Below the pieces are notes generated by a model. It was not told the origin of the DNA. It was given only the letters and a program-made list of their open reading frames with translations, and made no database searches. Shown here piece after piece: positions 45,543 through 58,640 of a stretch of DNA of 64,000 bases. Source of the stretch: Sipunculus nudus. Its lineage: Eukaryota > Annelida > Sipuncula > Golfingiida > Sipunculidae. Position 1 is the stretch's first letter. The number at the start of each line of letters is the position of its first letter. Where the stretch lies: the NCBI GenBank assembly GCA_026874595.1, contig CM049322.1:60953802-61017801 (forward strand), read 5' to 3'. The translations under genes and the position numbers were made by a program.

Positions 45543-46042
45543 NNNNNNNNNNNNNNNNNNNNNNNNNNNNNNNNNNNNNNNNNNNNNNNNNNNNNNNNNN
45601 NNNNNNNNNNNNNNNNNNNNNNNNNNNNNNNNNNNNNNNNNNNNNNNNNNNNNNNNNNNNNNNNNNNNNNNNNNNNNNNNNNNNNNNNNNNNNNNNNNNN
45701 NNNNNNNNNNNNNNNNNNNNNNNNNNNNNNNNNNNNNNNNNNNNNNNNNNNNNNNNNNNNNNNNNNNNNNNNNNNNNNNNNNNNNNNNNNNNNNNNNNNN
45801 NNNNNNNNNNNNNNNNNNNNNNNNNNNNNNNNNNNNNNNNNNNNNNNNNNNNNNNNNNNNNNNNNNNNNNNNNNNNNNNNNNNNNNNNNNNNNNNNNNNN
45901 NNNNNNNNNNNNNNNNNNNNNNNNNNNNNNNNNNNNNNNNNNNNNNNNNNNNNNNNNNNNNNNNNNNNNNNNNNNNNNNNNNNNNNNNNNNNNNNNNNNN
46001 NNNNNNNNNNNNNNNNNNNNNNNNNNNNNNNNNNNNNNNNNN
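45543..46042. other. Assembly gap of exactly 500 N
   Basis: The round length suggests a placeholder of unknown true size. Left of it is the A2 array, cut at GCGATGGGATG; right of it is unrelated low-copy sequence. The A2 array is therefore of unknown length. Any open frame through this region is an artefact of N. Confidence 0.99.
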
Positions 46043-46321
46043 ACATATAATTTTAGCTACCGAGTCTCCAATGGCCTTGACAGGGTGGTATCTATAACGG
46101 GCCAGGCGGACGGGCTTGGAATGGGCCTAACGCGAAAGATGTCGATCCAGAACCCTTGGGAAATATTCTTTGAAATTCCTTTACAGCTGCCCTAAGATAC
46201 TTCGGCTGACCTTATGAAGTGAGTAAAAGGTGATTTAGGGAAAATTCACTGAAGCTGAAGAGAATTTCAGGCGTATTTTCTTCTATTTTGTTCTATTTAT
46301 AATACCCGAACTATTTGAAAG

Positions 46322-46324
<3 letters not shown>
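46043..46324. other. Low-copy sequence, nothing recognised
   Basis: No repeat shared with the arrays to the left, no coding frame and no RNA gene seen. Confidence 0.45.

Positions 46325-46391
<67 letters not shown>
46325..46391. repeat. (TA)n microsatellite
   Basis: 67 bp of uninterrupted TA. Confidence 0.98.
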
Positions 46392-46395
<4 letters not shown>

Positions 46396-47618
46396 GTTGT
46401 TTTCTCCCGTTTCCTCACCTCTAGTCACTACCGAACGACACCACCTGAGCCATGAAGAGTGCCATGAAAGTTAAATAAAGTTTAAATACACTTTTCAGAA
46501 AAACCTTTTTTTGAGAACCTTTTGTTCCCTTTTTAGGCGAATAAACTCATATAAAACAAATTTCATAATGATATCTTTAATCGGTTTATTATTTCGTCAT
46601 ATTTTCGTCAAAATCTCATATTGAGAACATTTAGGATACTGCATGTGTCAATTGCCTCAATGAATTCTCATAAAATACAAACCCTTCTTTGAATGTTTTT
46701 ATCAGATTATATCATGGATATTACATGCGGAATTAAAGCATAAATATTTTCGTATAATTTCATTATATGTCGCGAGAGTGAAGAAAATTTTATTTTCTTG
46801 GAAAGGGATGTCCTGATTGTCACAAAGGAGGGAGCGGTTTCGGTCCCTATCGATTGTCCCTCCAGGGATGTAAAGTCCTCCTAAAAATATGAAGCACTGG
46901 ATTTAATTTCGCCATTTTTCTTTGCATGGAAAGGTGTTTGGGCAAACCAATGATTTGTCTTCTACAGCTTTTCTTTATCAGGATGAACATTTCACTCTCC
47001 ACTATAACAGTGGCAAGATATACTAAGATGTTCTAACTTAACTTTTGACATTCCGAAATTCTGAAAGTTACCATTAAAATAAATTAAAATCACTTTTTGT
47101 GCAGGTTTGTGAACAATTAAGTGATGGAGGTTCGTGAGCCATTACCAATATTTCTTTAGGGATTATGCATTCTACAGGGGTGGATCCAAATATTTTGAAA
47201 GGGGGGTGGGGGTGGGGGGTGGGGGGGGGGGGGTCATATCCTGGATGTATATATGAGGTGGGGTATTCTATACTTTACAATAAATCTCCAAACCAATTCT
47301 CATATTTGGTATATGACCAACAGCGGGTGCTGCACATAAAACACTACAATATATCATTATTGTTCCATATCCCCAAATCTATAAAGGATATTATGATTTT
47401 TTATTGCTGCTTCCTAAACTAGAATCAATGGCCTTATTCCTGTTGAGATTTAACCATATTCTGTTGACCTAATTTAGGGTAAATTTCATCTCTGTTGAAG
47501 AAAAGGCAATTCATTTTTGTTATTCATTAAGTGAATTCCATTCCATTTAAAAAAATGAGAAAATAAGAAACTACAAATTCAATAATAAATTCAAGTGCCT
47601 GCTCTCATGGCCTCTACC

Positions 47619-47620
<2 letters not shown>
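46392..47620. other. Low-copy AT-rich sequence with a poly-G tract
   Basis: No gene recognised. A G-rich run at 47201-47233, broken by two T, is G-quadruplex-prone and difficult to sequence. A short frame over it (47165-47422) contains only low-complexity glycine and is not credible. Confidence 0.5.

Positions 47621-47681
<61 letters not shown>
47621..47681. repeat. (TA)n microsatellite
   Basis: 61 bp of TA with one CA interruption near 47661. Confidence 0.98.
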
Positions 47682-48079
47682 TAATTACAATTTACTATTG
47701 CAAACCTAAAAAACAACTGTCAGAACTAATTATTAATTATAGAGTGAAATGTCCTGGAGTCATTGTGTCATTTTTAAAACATTATCAAGTCTTAAATGAA
47801 CAGTTTTTTTTTATTAAATTGGCTCTAAAGGACTCTTGACACTATTAAGTGTGTATGTATCTTTACTTAAGTATATACATCAAACATTGTGAAGAATTTT
47901 TACTTATTTTATAACAAATGAGGTAACATTGGCATAGTCTCAGGATTCTCAGGATATAAACATGGCATGTTAAATATGAAAAAAATGTGTCTTAAATGGT
48001 TTTGTTATTTATGCCCTATCTGTTGACAGTACCATCTGAAGTGAATCAGTCTAAAATTAATCTAAATCATCCTAATCTT
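47682..48079. other. Low-copy AT-rich sequence, nothing recognised
   Basis: No repeat, coding frame or RNA gene seen. Confidence 0.4.
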
Positions 48080-48112
48080 GTGTGTGTGTATATGTGTGTG
48101 TGTATGTGTGGG
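48080..48112. repeat. (TG)n microsatellite
   Basis: Imperfect TG run with TA interruptions. Confidence 0.9.
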
Positions 48113-51020
48113 GTATTTTGCCAAACAATTATAATAATACTAATAATAAGAATATATAATAATTAGGGGCATGCCTTGGCCATAATAATATTTTTGATTC
48201 AAAATCTAGGAACCCACGCGCTCCACGATCAAGAACCACCATGTAGGACCAGTTCTATGTAACATTAAACCTGCATCTACAGCTACATATTATCATCTGG
48301 TCAGTTTGAAAATTAAATACAGTAACAACTGTGTGAAACTATTGCATATATATACATACAAAGACCAAAATTTCAGCAGTATTCCACTTTGAGTACCTCA
48401 ATAAGATCATGCAGGTTTTTAAATGTTAAATGACCAGACACTTTCAAATATAATTTACAGTATCTACGCTAAAACTGTCTGAGATAAGGGTTATTTTTAG
48501 TGAAAGGAACAAACTATGATCTTACTTGCATTACTTGATCACAAAAGGAAGATTGAACAAAGAAATAAGACAATTTTTGCCGGCAGCCATGATATAACAC
48601 ACACTGTGAACACGTCATTTGATTTTATAAAGTAAATGTGACTGACCAGACTGGCCAGCAAGTCAGTTCATTAATGAATGGCAAAGATGGGCCTTCTTGC
48701 TCTGGACAGTTTTCACACTTCATAGTGTCAGGACCAAGGTTTTTAGCCTGGCAGCCTCGCAGGCCCTGGTCTGACCAGTGACAGTCTGATTCATTAATCT
48801 GATTCATTAACATATCCATGTCATGGTAATTACATTGTGCAAACAGAGTCTTTGATAAAAAAGTAGTTAAGAGTACTCCCTCCTTGCATGTATATATACA
48901 GTTTATTAAGGTAACAGTTTGTGTTTATATGTTTAAGATCATTGTCAGTTTTAAGGAGCCACCCCTTCGGATCCGCCTCTGTCCTAGAATCCGTAGTACT
49001 TATACAAATTGGAAGGTGAGTGATTGACATCGACTGAAGCATGCCGGGAAAACCTTTTGAGGCGGTTGTTTGACGTATACAAAACAATTCACCATGCAGT
49101 CAACACACCCTCAGTGCAAGTCAAATTAAATAGTACATGACCCTTTTACTGCGGATCTTAAAGAAACCATAAGTCAATCGACATGGCTCTCTTCATTAAC
49201 TGGGATTTCCTGTGACATTGTTTCCACCTACCCTTTGTGTACTTGATAAAAGCCTTTGACAATGTTTTCGTCCCAGCTTTGTGGACACTTCAATGACCAC
49301 TGACTTTGTATCCTTGAACCTGGCCTCTGTAAGATTTAACTTCATCTTTCTGTCAATGGAAGCAAGCAACGCAGTAGGGTGGTTTTGACTAATTAAGGGC
49401 TGGCGGCACGGAATCCTGGCTACTTTATTCATGGATGTTTTTCTCTGTTTATTGAAAATATACAGTACAGGAATAGATTTATGTAGTTGAACATTTACGT
49501 CTTTATTCGCTTGACAATCAATATCATTTTGTACTGTATTAACTCCATTAACAAGCAATTAAATATTTCTCTCAGCTCCACAAAGAAGGTAATATATTCG
49601 TTTTGAATTTCTACACTTTGATCACCAAAAATGTCACTTACCAATATACAAGATTACTTTTCACTTCATCACAGAGGTTACTTAAAAGTGTCTGCTGAGA
49701 ATGTCATTGTGGGAAAAATAATCTATTGAAAATCTAAAACACTGAAATCTAAGCGAGGAAAGAAATATATTCGTCATTATTCACAACACGTAGGGTTTAT
49801 CAGGTATGTTTTCACTTATAAAACCAGGCATCCCGTTAGATATGTTTGTCTGCTTTCTAAAAACCACTACCAAGTGCGAAAAAATATTATGTTATAATTC
49901 ATAATTACAGGATTGTTGAAAGGGAGGTCGTGTGAGTCGCAGCAAATGATAATGGTTACCATAGAGAAGCGAATTACACTCTGATTCACTTTAATTCTTG
50001 TGTGTGTGATGAGCTCTTCAGAGACGACGCAAAATAATAGGGTGGCTGATGTGGTGCATTTGTTTGTATTGCTGGAGTCTCGATCAGAATTAGCTATTTC
50101 AGTCAGTTTAAATGCCTTTACTGTGTCGTTTATTCATGGCTACATAATCCACCTACTTATAATATGTATAAATAAATTTTAGTAATGCTGTTATCCTTAT
50201 TTATTATTTCAAAATATTATTTTTAATTATTTAAAATTATTTAATTTATTGCCAGAGAATCGCATTAGTCATTTTCTATGGTGATAACCGTCCCCTCTTA
50301 ATTACTTTACATTCTTTGCTAAGGGACAGGTCATCTGTCCTGGGATGTTTCGCCCGTTCGACCAGTCAATAGGGAGGAAAGTAATACGTCATCCAATCCA
50401 TGTACATGCAAACCACCTGCGTGATACACGACTTTAAATGCCCTTCATTAGACCTAATTGACAGACGCCTTGAGGAATGAGACTTAAAAAGCCTGCTTGC
50501 AGAATCATCAAACATCTGTCTTTAAGATGTATCACTTGGAGCTGAATATTAAATAACGTGTAACATTTTAGAGCAATTTTACAATTTTCGTTTGTTCAGC
50601 CTCTTTTACTGAATGGCTAGCCACATGAAATACCATGACTTACACTTCTGGAACAATATGATTATTTTTAAAGGCCTGAGACACATTATAATCCGTTAAG
50701 TAATTATTTTGTGCTAAATAAAAAAAAAACTTTCAATATGACCGCTGTTTCTTTCATATTTTTCTTCCAAATTAAGTCCACATATGCGCGACATCCATCA
50801 TTGAGGAAGTCTTTAATTACTCCCGCGAAGTTTCATTTTCGAAATATAATTTAAGATTAAAATATATATGGCAGTTTGCGAATATTCTTCATCCATATAT
50901 TTAAGTTCCGTATATTTTTTGTTTTTAGCAATCAAACAATATGACCTAATGAGACGTTATCCTCACCCATTGCAACCATGCGTTATTCCGGCGTCACGAC
51001 ATTAAATTTTAACTTGTGAG

Positions 51021-51024
<4 letters not shown>
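48113..51024. other. Low-copy intergenic sequence
   Basis: No recognisable gene. The longest frame is 49196-49558 on the minus strand (120 codons, no domain I know, no visible splice context). A 13-base dyad CTGGTC-T-GACCAG lies at 48766-48778, with related CTGACCAGACTGGCCAG at about 48642. The segment between could be a small repeat, but no clear terminal inverted repeats were found. Confidence 0.35.

Positions 51025-51072
<48 letters not shown>
51025..51072. repeat. (AT)n microsatellite
   Basis: 48 bp of AT. Confidence 0.98.
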
Positions 51073-51075
<3 letters not shown>

Positions 51076-52099
51076 GAATTAAACATAGGTATATTTATTT
51101 CATCGAGGATGATGAGGACCGACAAAATCTTGGTCTAGTTCGATGATAGGTCACCTTGGCCTTCTTTTCAAGGCCATAGACTCGTTAGCGCATTTCTCAG
51201 TAACATCTAAATGTATTGTTATGAAAATTGATGGGCTGATGTGCCTTGGCGGTTTTTAACTGTTTCGCTTATCTAGTGACGCCATCTACAATATCTTGAT
51301 ATTCACAAATTTAACGCCTTCTTTTTACATTTTGCCCTGTAAGTGGTTAACCTAAGAAAGAATGAAACATAGCTACTTTATTAATTCAGGGCAGTTGTGG
51401 TCCAACACAAAGTTCGAAAATGGTTTAGCTTGACGTACTTTTAAAAGGCACAGAGCTATTTAACACAATCTTTTTCGCACATTTCTCAGGAGCCACTGGA
51501 TGGATTTTTATGAAATATGTTGTGCTTATTTGCTTCGTGGTAACTTCATAGATGCATATTTGGAGTGCCAAGTCAGGTTGACTGGAGGTGGTTAAATTAT
51601 AATTCAGATTAAAGCATGCAAACGCCAGGAATTCCCGTGTGAAACCAAAACATTGGAAAGCTCGGAGATTTATGACCAAAATAAAGGTGGTTCATAGGGA
51701 TTGTTTACATGAACATACAGCGATTATGAATTTTGAAATAGTCAAAATTGATCTAGTAAACCCCTTTTTAATGACATTTGATCGAACAGATATAAGATCC
51801 GCATAATTACTGACGATAGCACCAATCGCTGTCCATGTCCAGGAAATGCCGGGAACGATACCTTTTGAGTCACGAGCCATTTATTTTCTACATTTTCTTA
51901 ATTAAGTCTGAAGAATTTGCTATTAGTATGAACTTTTCACGAAGCGACTATAGCAGCGCCACCTTTCAACAAATACGCTATATTGCTTCCAAGCGGGTTT
52001 AACCTGGCCCTTGAAATACCCGTTACGGACGTACCCGGTCGAAATCAGGCGGACCTGTCGTGACGCAACAAGCCTTGTACAGTGGTAATATTATAGTTA

Positions 52100-52105
<6 letters not shown>
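51073..52105. other. Low-copy sequence, nothing recognised
   Basis: Only short frames (up to ~84 codons) without familiar motifs. Confidence 0.4.

Positions 52106-52147
<42 letters not shown>
52106..52147. repeat. (TA)n microsatellite
   Basis: 42 bp of TA. Confidence 0.98.
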
Positions 52148-52150
<3 letters not shown>

Positions 52151-55100
52151 TCATTTGATCAGGATTAGAGTAAATCAAGTCTTGTGGATTTTTTATTTTG
52201 CTTTTGAAAAACATCCATACATTTCATGTTGCTTGTACGGCTTTGGTAAAATCCTTTTTACCGCTTGGTTGACATGACGAACATGTCGGCGGACATTTAC
52301 CTATTGAAGCATTGAAAGAAAAATGAAATTTTGCAATCAATTAAAAAATTAGAATTTGACATGTGATTCAATCACAATCACAAAAACAATGTTGTTGCAT
52401 TAACATGTCTGCTTAAGTCCGCCTAATATTAGGTAGGAATAGTAAAAGTATGTGCTCTAAATAAATGAATAATGTCACTGGGCTTTACAACCATGATACC
52501 TGGAGAGATGAAGTATATAAAATACCTTAAAGGAAGGTGTATATAGCATTTATGGCAAGTGGCCTTTTAATCATAAGATTTGTAAGCTTTAAAGGGGCAC
52601 TATCACCTATCTGACCTAAAAAGACTAAAGTAAAGTAATCCCTTAGAGCTTTCCTAAAGAAGGCCAGAAAACGTGGATTTCACCGCAAACAGGCTGCTTG
52701 TTTTGTTTATACCAACGAGTTTATAATATGTAGGGGCCCGCCAAAAATCATCACATTCAACGAGGGCATCTGGCAGCAACCACTTCGGGTTACATGTTTT
52801 TCCCATTTGTCAATATTGCTGTGTTTACAAACATGCTGTTGATAAACAAGTTCACACATCCTTCACGAAGGCCTTATAAGAACTTTTCACAACAAAAATT
52901 TTCTAGAACATTAATAAATACACAGAGAAAGACAGAAATAACTTCAATTCTTTTTTAAAAAGGTAGGTGATTGCAAGATCAACTTTAATGTCTTGGTAAT
53001 TCGACTTTCATGCTTTAAAGTATGAGCTGCTGAAACCAAACATCAAAACTTGCGCACACAGGAATCAAGCAATTTTAAGTAAGCATAAGCATAACATTTG
53101 AGATTTAGAAATTTTATATAAAAATCTTTGAAATATCTTTTATACAAGATATTAACCTGCATTCTTCGGTGGGTTTCGATCAATTCCGAAATTTATTTTT
53201 ATTTCTTCTAGACAGTCAGTCGAACAAACAAACACCAAACAATTGGATTGAGGTACTGGCATGAACGATTCGGAATCGGCAGCGCTGTCAGTCACAATAA
53301 TGTAGATTAATCTGTGTAGTCATTCCTGACGAGGAAAAGTAGACGGCGATGCAGGATGCTTACATGCCAGTTCTTTTACTTCGATTTCACAAAGTCGCTA
53401 GATATATAAATCTCACCTGGCTGCGCCTTTATGATATCAAATATTTATACCTTATACAGATCGCGAAGCCTGCATGAGACAAGACTTAAGCTGATTAAAC
53501 CATCCGATCTAAAGCCATTTTGAAAAACATGAAACCGAATCAGCGGTGTCTAAATACACCCAGGTTTCATCCTCCCCCAGGCATGCACTGTTGCAACTTT
53601 CCGATAAGCGATATCTGGCTCTTGGTTACCTGCACGCTGAATTAAGAACCACAGGATATTGATGGGGCCTGTTTGACGTCTGCCTGCGGCTCTCTCCCAC
53701 CTCGTGCTCTGCGGGTGTGTCACGTCCACAGACCCCTTACACGGTTTCCTGGGACGTGCTTGATTACATAGCTTCTTTTAGATGTAATGAACACCATTTT
53801 GTACTGCTTCTTTTAGGCGTCTATGTCAGATTTTAGGATTAGCCCATTAAATAACAAGCTATGGCTAGAGAGAAAAAAAAATCTAAATCAGTTTTTGCAG
53901 CTGATAGGGATTAAACCTTTGAGGGATTATAACTATTATTTGTATCAATTTAACACATTAAGAATATTCTTGAATCAATAAACTCTATCGTCATGATTAT
54001 ATATCCTTACCTTATAAGTTTACTGGAATATAAGCAAGAAAGGGGAAGAAGAATTGCAAAGAAAATCAAGGCTTAGAGATTTTACATAATCAATATTAAA
54101 TACTTCTAAGGCTAAAATTTGTATTTTACGTTTTATGCATTTATAACACAAATTCACTTGGCTGTCAGGAATTTTTGATAAAAATAAAGTCACGCAGACT
54201 TTTTAGATATGAACTTATAAACAGACTACCACATCCTATTTAAATAAAAAGTATTTAGAAATTATAAAATTAAACAAAATAAAAAGGTTGATGTTTCGTA
54301 TAGTTCATCTTTCATAATTCAGGAGACTAATCACCATAAACTATAAACATTCAGAAATACGGAACCCAGACACGGGCTTTCGGTGCAACCATTTTTTTTT
54401 CAATGCATGGGAACAGCTGAGACGGCATCGTTTCGCGTGCTTTTCCTGGCAGCTGTTATGCGGCGCGGGGCATTCTGGGACCGCCTTGCTTGTAAATCCA
54501 CCGATACATCAGCCAGTAAAAGCGCAGTAAATGTTAAAAGAAGCACTATGCCCGGAAAATATCTATCACTACCGTCCCTTTTCTCCTCCTGAACCCTGAA
54601 GTCTTAAGCAATCATACATCTGCCTGGACTGAAACGTACAGTTATCTATTAGAGAAACTGGTTACAGGTAACTATAGATCACCCTGCGAGCGGAGAACGA
54701 AACGAAACAAACTGGTTTGATCCAGTTTCTGAATAGGTACTGTCCTGTTAACCTTTTAGCGGCATGTGTTCTAGGCACCCTTAACGAGGCCATTTTGACA
54801 GTCGGCTAAATCTGCCACAATTTCCCCCGGACCCCACGGTGTATTTGGCAGGTGTCTATGTATACCATTAAACAGTTTGTCTCAGCAACCGTAGTTGTTT
54901 TTAGGTTATGAGTTCCTTTATTTTACTTGATGTCTTCTTCCAAAAACTTAGAAACAACCTTTACATCACGACAAGTGTAAAGGACCGTCTGACTTTTTCG
55001 ATCATTCGTAATAAAGAAGAATCGCCAAACATAACTTTCAACAGAATTCTCTGATAGATTGGTTTTATTTTTTGAAAAGGTGCACTCTCGTGAAGACTTG

Positions 55101-55302
55101 TCGGTGCGTCTGCGGTCTCGCTCAAGTAAGGCTCAAGTAATGATAAATCACGCCCGGCCAAAACGTCTTCCTCCCAGATAGTAGTTGGGTATCGACACAA
55201 ACATTTTCACAATTCTCTTTAATGATTCGCATGGTTATAACGGATCGTTTTCCCTAATTCCACGTGGCTGTAAATTCCCAACTTCCCAGTTATCCGCATT
55301 TT
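52148..55302. other. Low-copy sequence between microsatellite and minisatellite
   Basis: No gene that I can support. Two frames deserve a transcript check. 54383-54592 (+, 69 codons) is in a locally GC-richer patch and has a hydrophobic stretch FRVLFLAAVM near its start. 54961-55200 (-, 79 codons) ends next to the minisatellite. Neither shows a known domain or a clear exon boundary. Confidence 0.35.
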
Positions 55303-55424
55303 TTACTTCCTTTGACTCCGGTTATAGCAAGTCTCAGACCGGATTTGTTGCTTCACTTCCTTATACTCGGGTTATAGCAAGTCTCGTTCCGGCTCTGTGG
55401 CTTCACTTCCTTTCTCTCGGGTTA

Positions 55425-57440
55425 AAGCAAGTCTCAGGTCTGCTTTGTGGCATCACTTCCTTTGGCTCGGGTTAAAGCAAGTCTCGTTTCGGCTCTGTGG
55501 CTTCACTTCCTTTCTCTCAGGTTAAAGCAAGTCTCAGGTTTGTTTTGTGGCTTCACTTCATTTGACATAGGTTATAGCAAGTCTCAGGTTTGCTCTGTGG
55601 CTTCACTTCCTTTGACTGAAGTTATAGCAAGTCTCGTTCCGGCTTTGTGGCTTCATTTCCTTTCACTCGGGTTATAGCAAGTTTCAGGTTGCTTTGTGGC
55701 TTCACTTCCTTTGACTCGGGTTATAGCAAGTTTCAGGTTGCTTTGTGGCTTCACTTCTTTTGACTCGGGTTATAGCAAATTTCAGGTTGCTTTGTGGCTT
55801 CACTTTCTTTGACTCGGGTTATAGCAAGTTTCAGATTGCTTAGTGGCTTCACATCCTTTGACTCGGGTTATAGCAAGTTTGAGGTTGCTTTGTGGCTTCA
55901 CTTCCTTTGACTCGGGTTATAGCAAGTCTCAGGTTGCTTTGTGGCTTCACTTCTTTTGACTTGGGTTATAGCAAGTCTCAGGCTGCTTTGTGGCCTCACT
56001 TCCTTTGATTCGGGTTATAGCAAGTCTCAGGTTGCTTTGTGGCTTCACTTCCTTTGACTCGGGTTATAGCAAGTCTCAGGTTGCTTTGTGGCTTCACTTC
56101 CTTTGACTCGGGTTATAGCAAGTCTCAGGTTGCTTTTTGGCTTCACTTCCTTTGACTCTAGGGGTTATAGCAAGTTTCAGGTTGCTTTGTGGCTTCACTT
56201 CTTTTGACTCGGGTTATAGCAAGTTAAGGTTGCTTTGTGGCTTCACTTCCTTTGACTCAGGTTATAGCAAGTTTCAGGTTGCTTTTTGGCTTCACTTCCT
56301 TTGACTCGGGTTATAGCAAGTTTCAGGTTGCTTTGTGGCTTCACTTCCTTTGACTCGGGTTATATGAAGTTTCAGGTTGCGTTGTGGCTTCAGTTCCTTC
56401 GGCTCGGGTTATAGCAAGTCTCAGGTTGCTTGATGGTTTCACTGACTTTGATTCGGGTTATAGCAAGTTTCAGGTTGCTTTGTGGTTTAATTTCCTTTCT
56501 CTCGGGTTAAAACAAGTCTCAGGTCTGCTTTGTGGCATCACTTCCTTTGACTCGGGTTAAAGCAAGTCTCGTTTCGGCTCTGTGGCTTCACTTCCTTTCT
56601 CTCAGGTTAAAGCAAGTCTCAGGTTTGTTTTGTGGCTTCACTTCATTTGACATAGGTTATAGCAAGTCTCAGGTTTGCTCTGTGGCTTCACTTCCTTTGA
56701 CTGAAGTTATAGCAAGTCTCGTTCCGGCTTTGTGGCTTCATTTCCTTTCACTCGGGTTATAGCAAGTTTCAGGCTGCTTTGTGGCTTCACTTCCTTTGAC
56801 TCGGGTTACAGCAAGTTTCAGGTTGCTTTGTGGCTTCACTTCCTTTGACTCGGGTTATAGCAAATTTCAGGTTGCTTTGTGGCTTCACTTTCTATGACTC
56901 GGGTTATAGCAAGTTTCAGATTGCTTTGTGGCTTCACATCCTTTGACTCGGGTTATAGCAAGTTTCAGGTTGCTTTGTGGCTTCACTTCCTTTGACTCGG
57001 GTTATAGGAAGTTTCAGGTTGCGTTGTGGCTTCAGTAACTTCGGCTCGGGTTATAGCAAGTCTCAGGTTGCTTGATGGTTTCACTGACTTTGATTCGGGT
57101 TATAGCAAGTTTCAGGTTGCTTTGTGGTTTAAGTTCCTTTCTCTCGGGTTAAAACAAGTCTCAGGTCTGCTTTGAGGCATCACTTCCTTTGACTCGGGTT
57201 AAAGCAAGTCTCGTTTCGGCTCTGTGGCTTCACTTCCTTTCTCTCAGGTTAAAGCAAGTCTCAGGTTTGTTTTGTGGCTTCACTTCATTTGACATAGGTT
57301 ATAGCAAGTCTCAGGTTTGCTCTGTGGCTTCACTTCCTTTGACTGAAGTTATAGCAAGTCTCGTTCCGGCTTTGTGGCTTCATTTCCTTTCACTCGGGTT
57401 ATAGCAAGTTTCAGGCTGCTTTGTGGCTTCACTTCCTTTG
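55425..57440 (+). repeat. Higher-order block present three times inside the minisatellite
   Basis: A run of variant units in the order GGTCTGCTTTG, CTCGTTTCGGC, GGTTTGTTTTG/CATTTGACATAGG, GGTTTGCTCTG/GACTGAAGTT, CTCGTTCCGGC is found at about 55440, 56525 and 57182. The offsets are 1085 and 657 bp. The two later blocks share further downstream units. Amplification of multi-unit segments is therefore superimposed on the 49-bp repeat. Confidence 0.75.
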
Positions 57441-58479
57441 ACTCGGGTTATAGCAAGTTTCAGGTTGCTTTGTGGCTTCACTTCCTTTGACTCGGGTTAT
57501 AGCAAATTTCAGGTTGCTTTGTGGCTTCACTTTCTATGACTCGGGTTATAGCAAGTTTCAGATTGCTTTGTGGCTTCACATCCTTTGACTCGGGTTATAG
57601 CAAGTTTGAGGTTGCTTTGTGGCTTCACTTCCTTTGACTCGGGTTATAGCAAGTCTCAGGTTGCTTTGTGGCTTCACTTCTTTTGACTTGGGTTATAGCA
57701 AGTCTCAGGCTGCTTTGTGGCCTCACTTCCTTTGATTCGGGTTATAGCAAGTCTAAGGTTGCTTTGTGGCTTCACTTCCTTTGTCTCGGGTTATAGCAAG
57801 TCTCAGGTTGCTTTGTGGCTTCACTTCCTTTGACTCGGGTTATAGCAAGTCTCAGGTTGCTTTGTGGCTTCACTTCCTTTGACTCTAGGGGTTATAGCAA
57901 GTTTCAGGTTGCTTTGTGGCTTCACTTCTTTTGACTCGGGTTATAGCAAGTTTCAGGTTGCTTTGTGGCTTCACTTCCTTTGACTCAGGTTATAGCAAGT
58001 TTCAGGTTGCTTTTTGGCTTCACTTCCTTTGACTCGGGTTATAGCAAGTTTCAGGTTGCTTTGTGGCTTCACTTCCTTTGACTCGGGTTATAGGAAGTTT
58101 CAGGTTGCGTTGTGGCTTCAGTTCCTTCGGCTCGGGTTATAGCAAGTCTCAGGTTGCTTGATGGTTTCACTGACTTTGATTCGGGTTATAGCAAGTTTCA
58201 GGTTGCTTTGTGGCTTCACTTCCTTTGACTTGGGTTATAGCAAGTCTCAGGTTGCTTGATGGTTTCACTGACTTTGATTCGGGTTATAGCAAGTTTCAGG
58301 TTGCTTTGTGGCTTCACTTCCTTTGACTCGGGTTATAACAAGTTTCAGGCCGGATTTGTTGCTTCACTTCCTTTGATTCGGGTTATAGCTAGTTTCAGGT
58401 TGCTTTGTGGCTTCACTTCCTTTGACTCGGGTTATAGCAAGTCAGTTGCTTTGTGGCCTCACTTCCTTTGACTTGGGTG

Positions 58480-58640
58480 TAAGCAAGTCTCAGGTCAGCA
58501 TTGTGTCTTCACTTTATTTTGTTCGGTTTATAGCAAGCCTTAGGTTTGCTCTGTGGTTTAATTTCCTTTTTCTCAGGTTTAAGGAGGTCTCAGGCCGGAT
58601 TTGTTGCTTCACATCCTTTGACTCTGGTTATAGAAAGTTT
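58480..58640 (+). repeat. Second variant block of the minisatellite, recurring
   Basis: CAGGTCAGCATTGTGTCTTCAC, then TTTATAGCAAGCCTTAGG, then TTTCTCAGGTTTAAGGAGG, then CCGGATTTGTTGC. It recurs near 58890 and 61530 and in part near 59580. Confidence 0.7.

Noticed and set aside
45507-46097. Open frames of 170-185 codons over the N region
   Set aside because: They consist almost wholly of unknown bases.
48625-48819. Cysteine-containing 64-codon minus-strand frame
   Set aside because: Short, overlaps dyad-rich possibly repetitive DNA and has no known motif.
49196-49558. 120-codon minus-strand frame in low-copy sequence
   Set aside because: No recognisable domain, codon pattern or splice context; such a length is expected by chance among six frames of this window.
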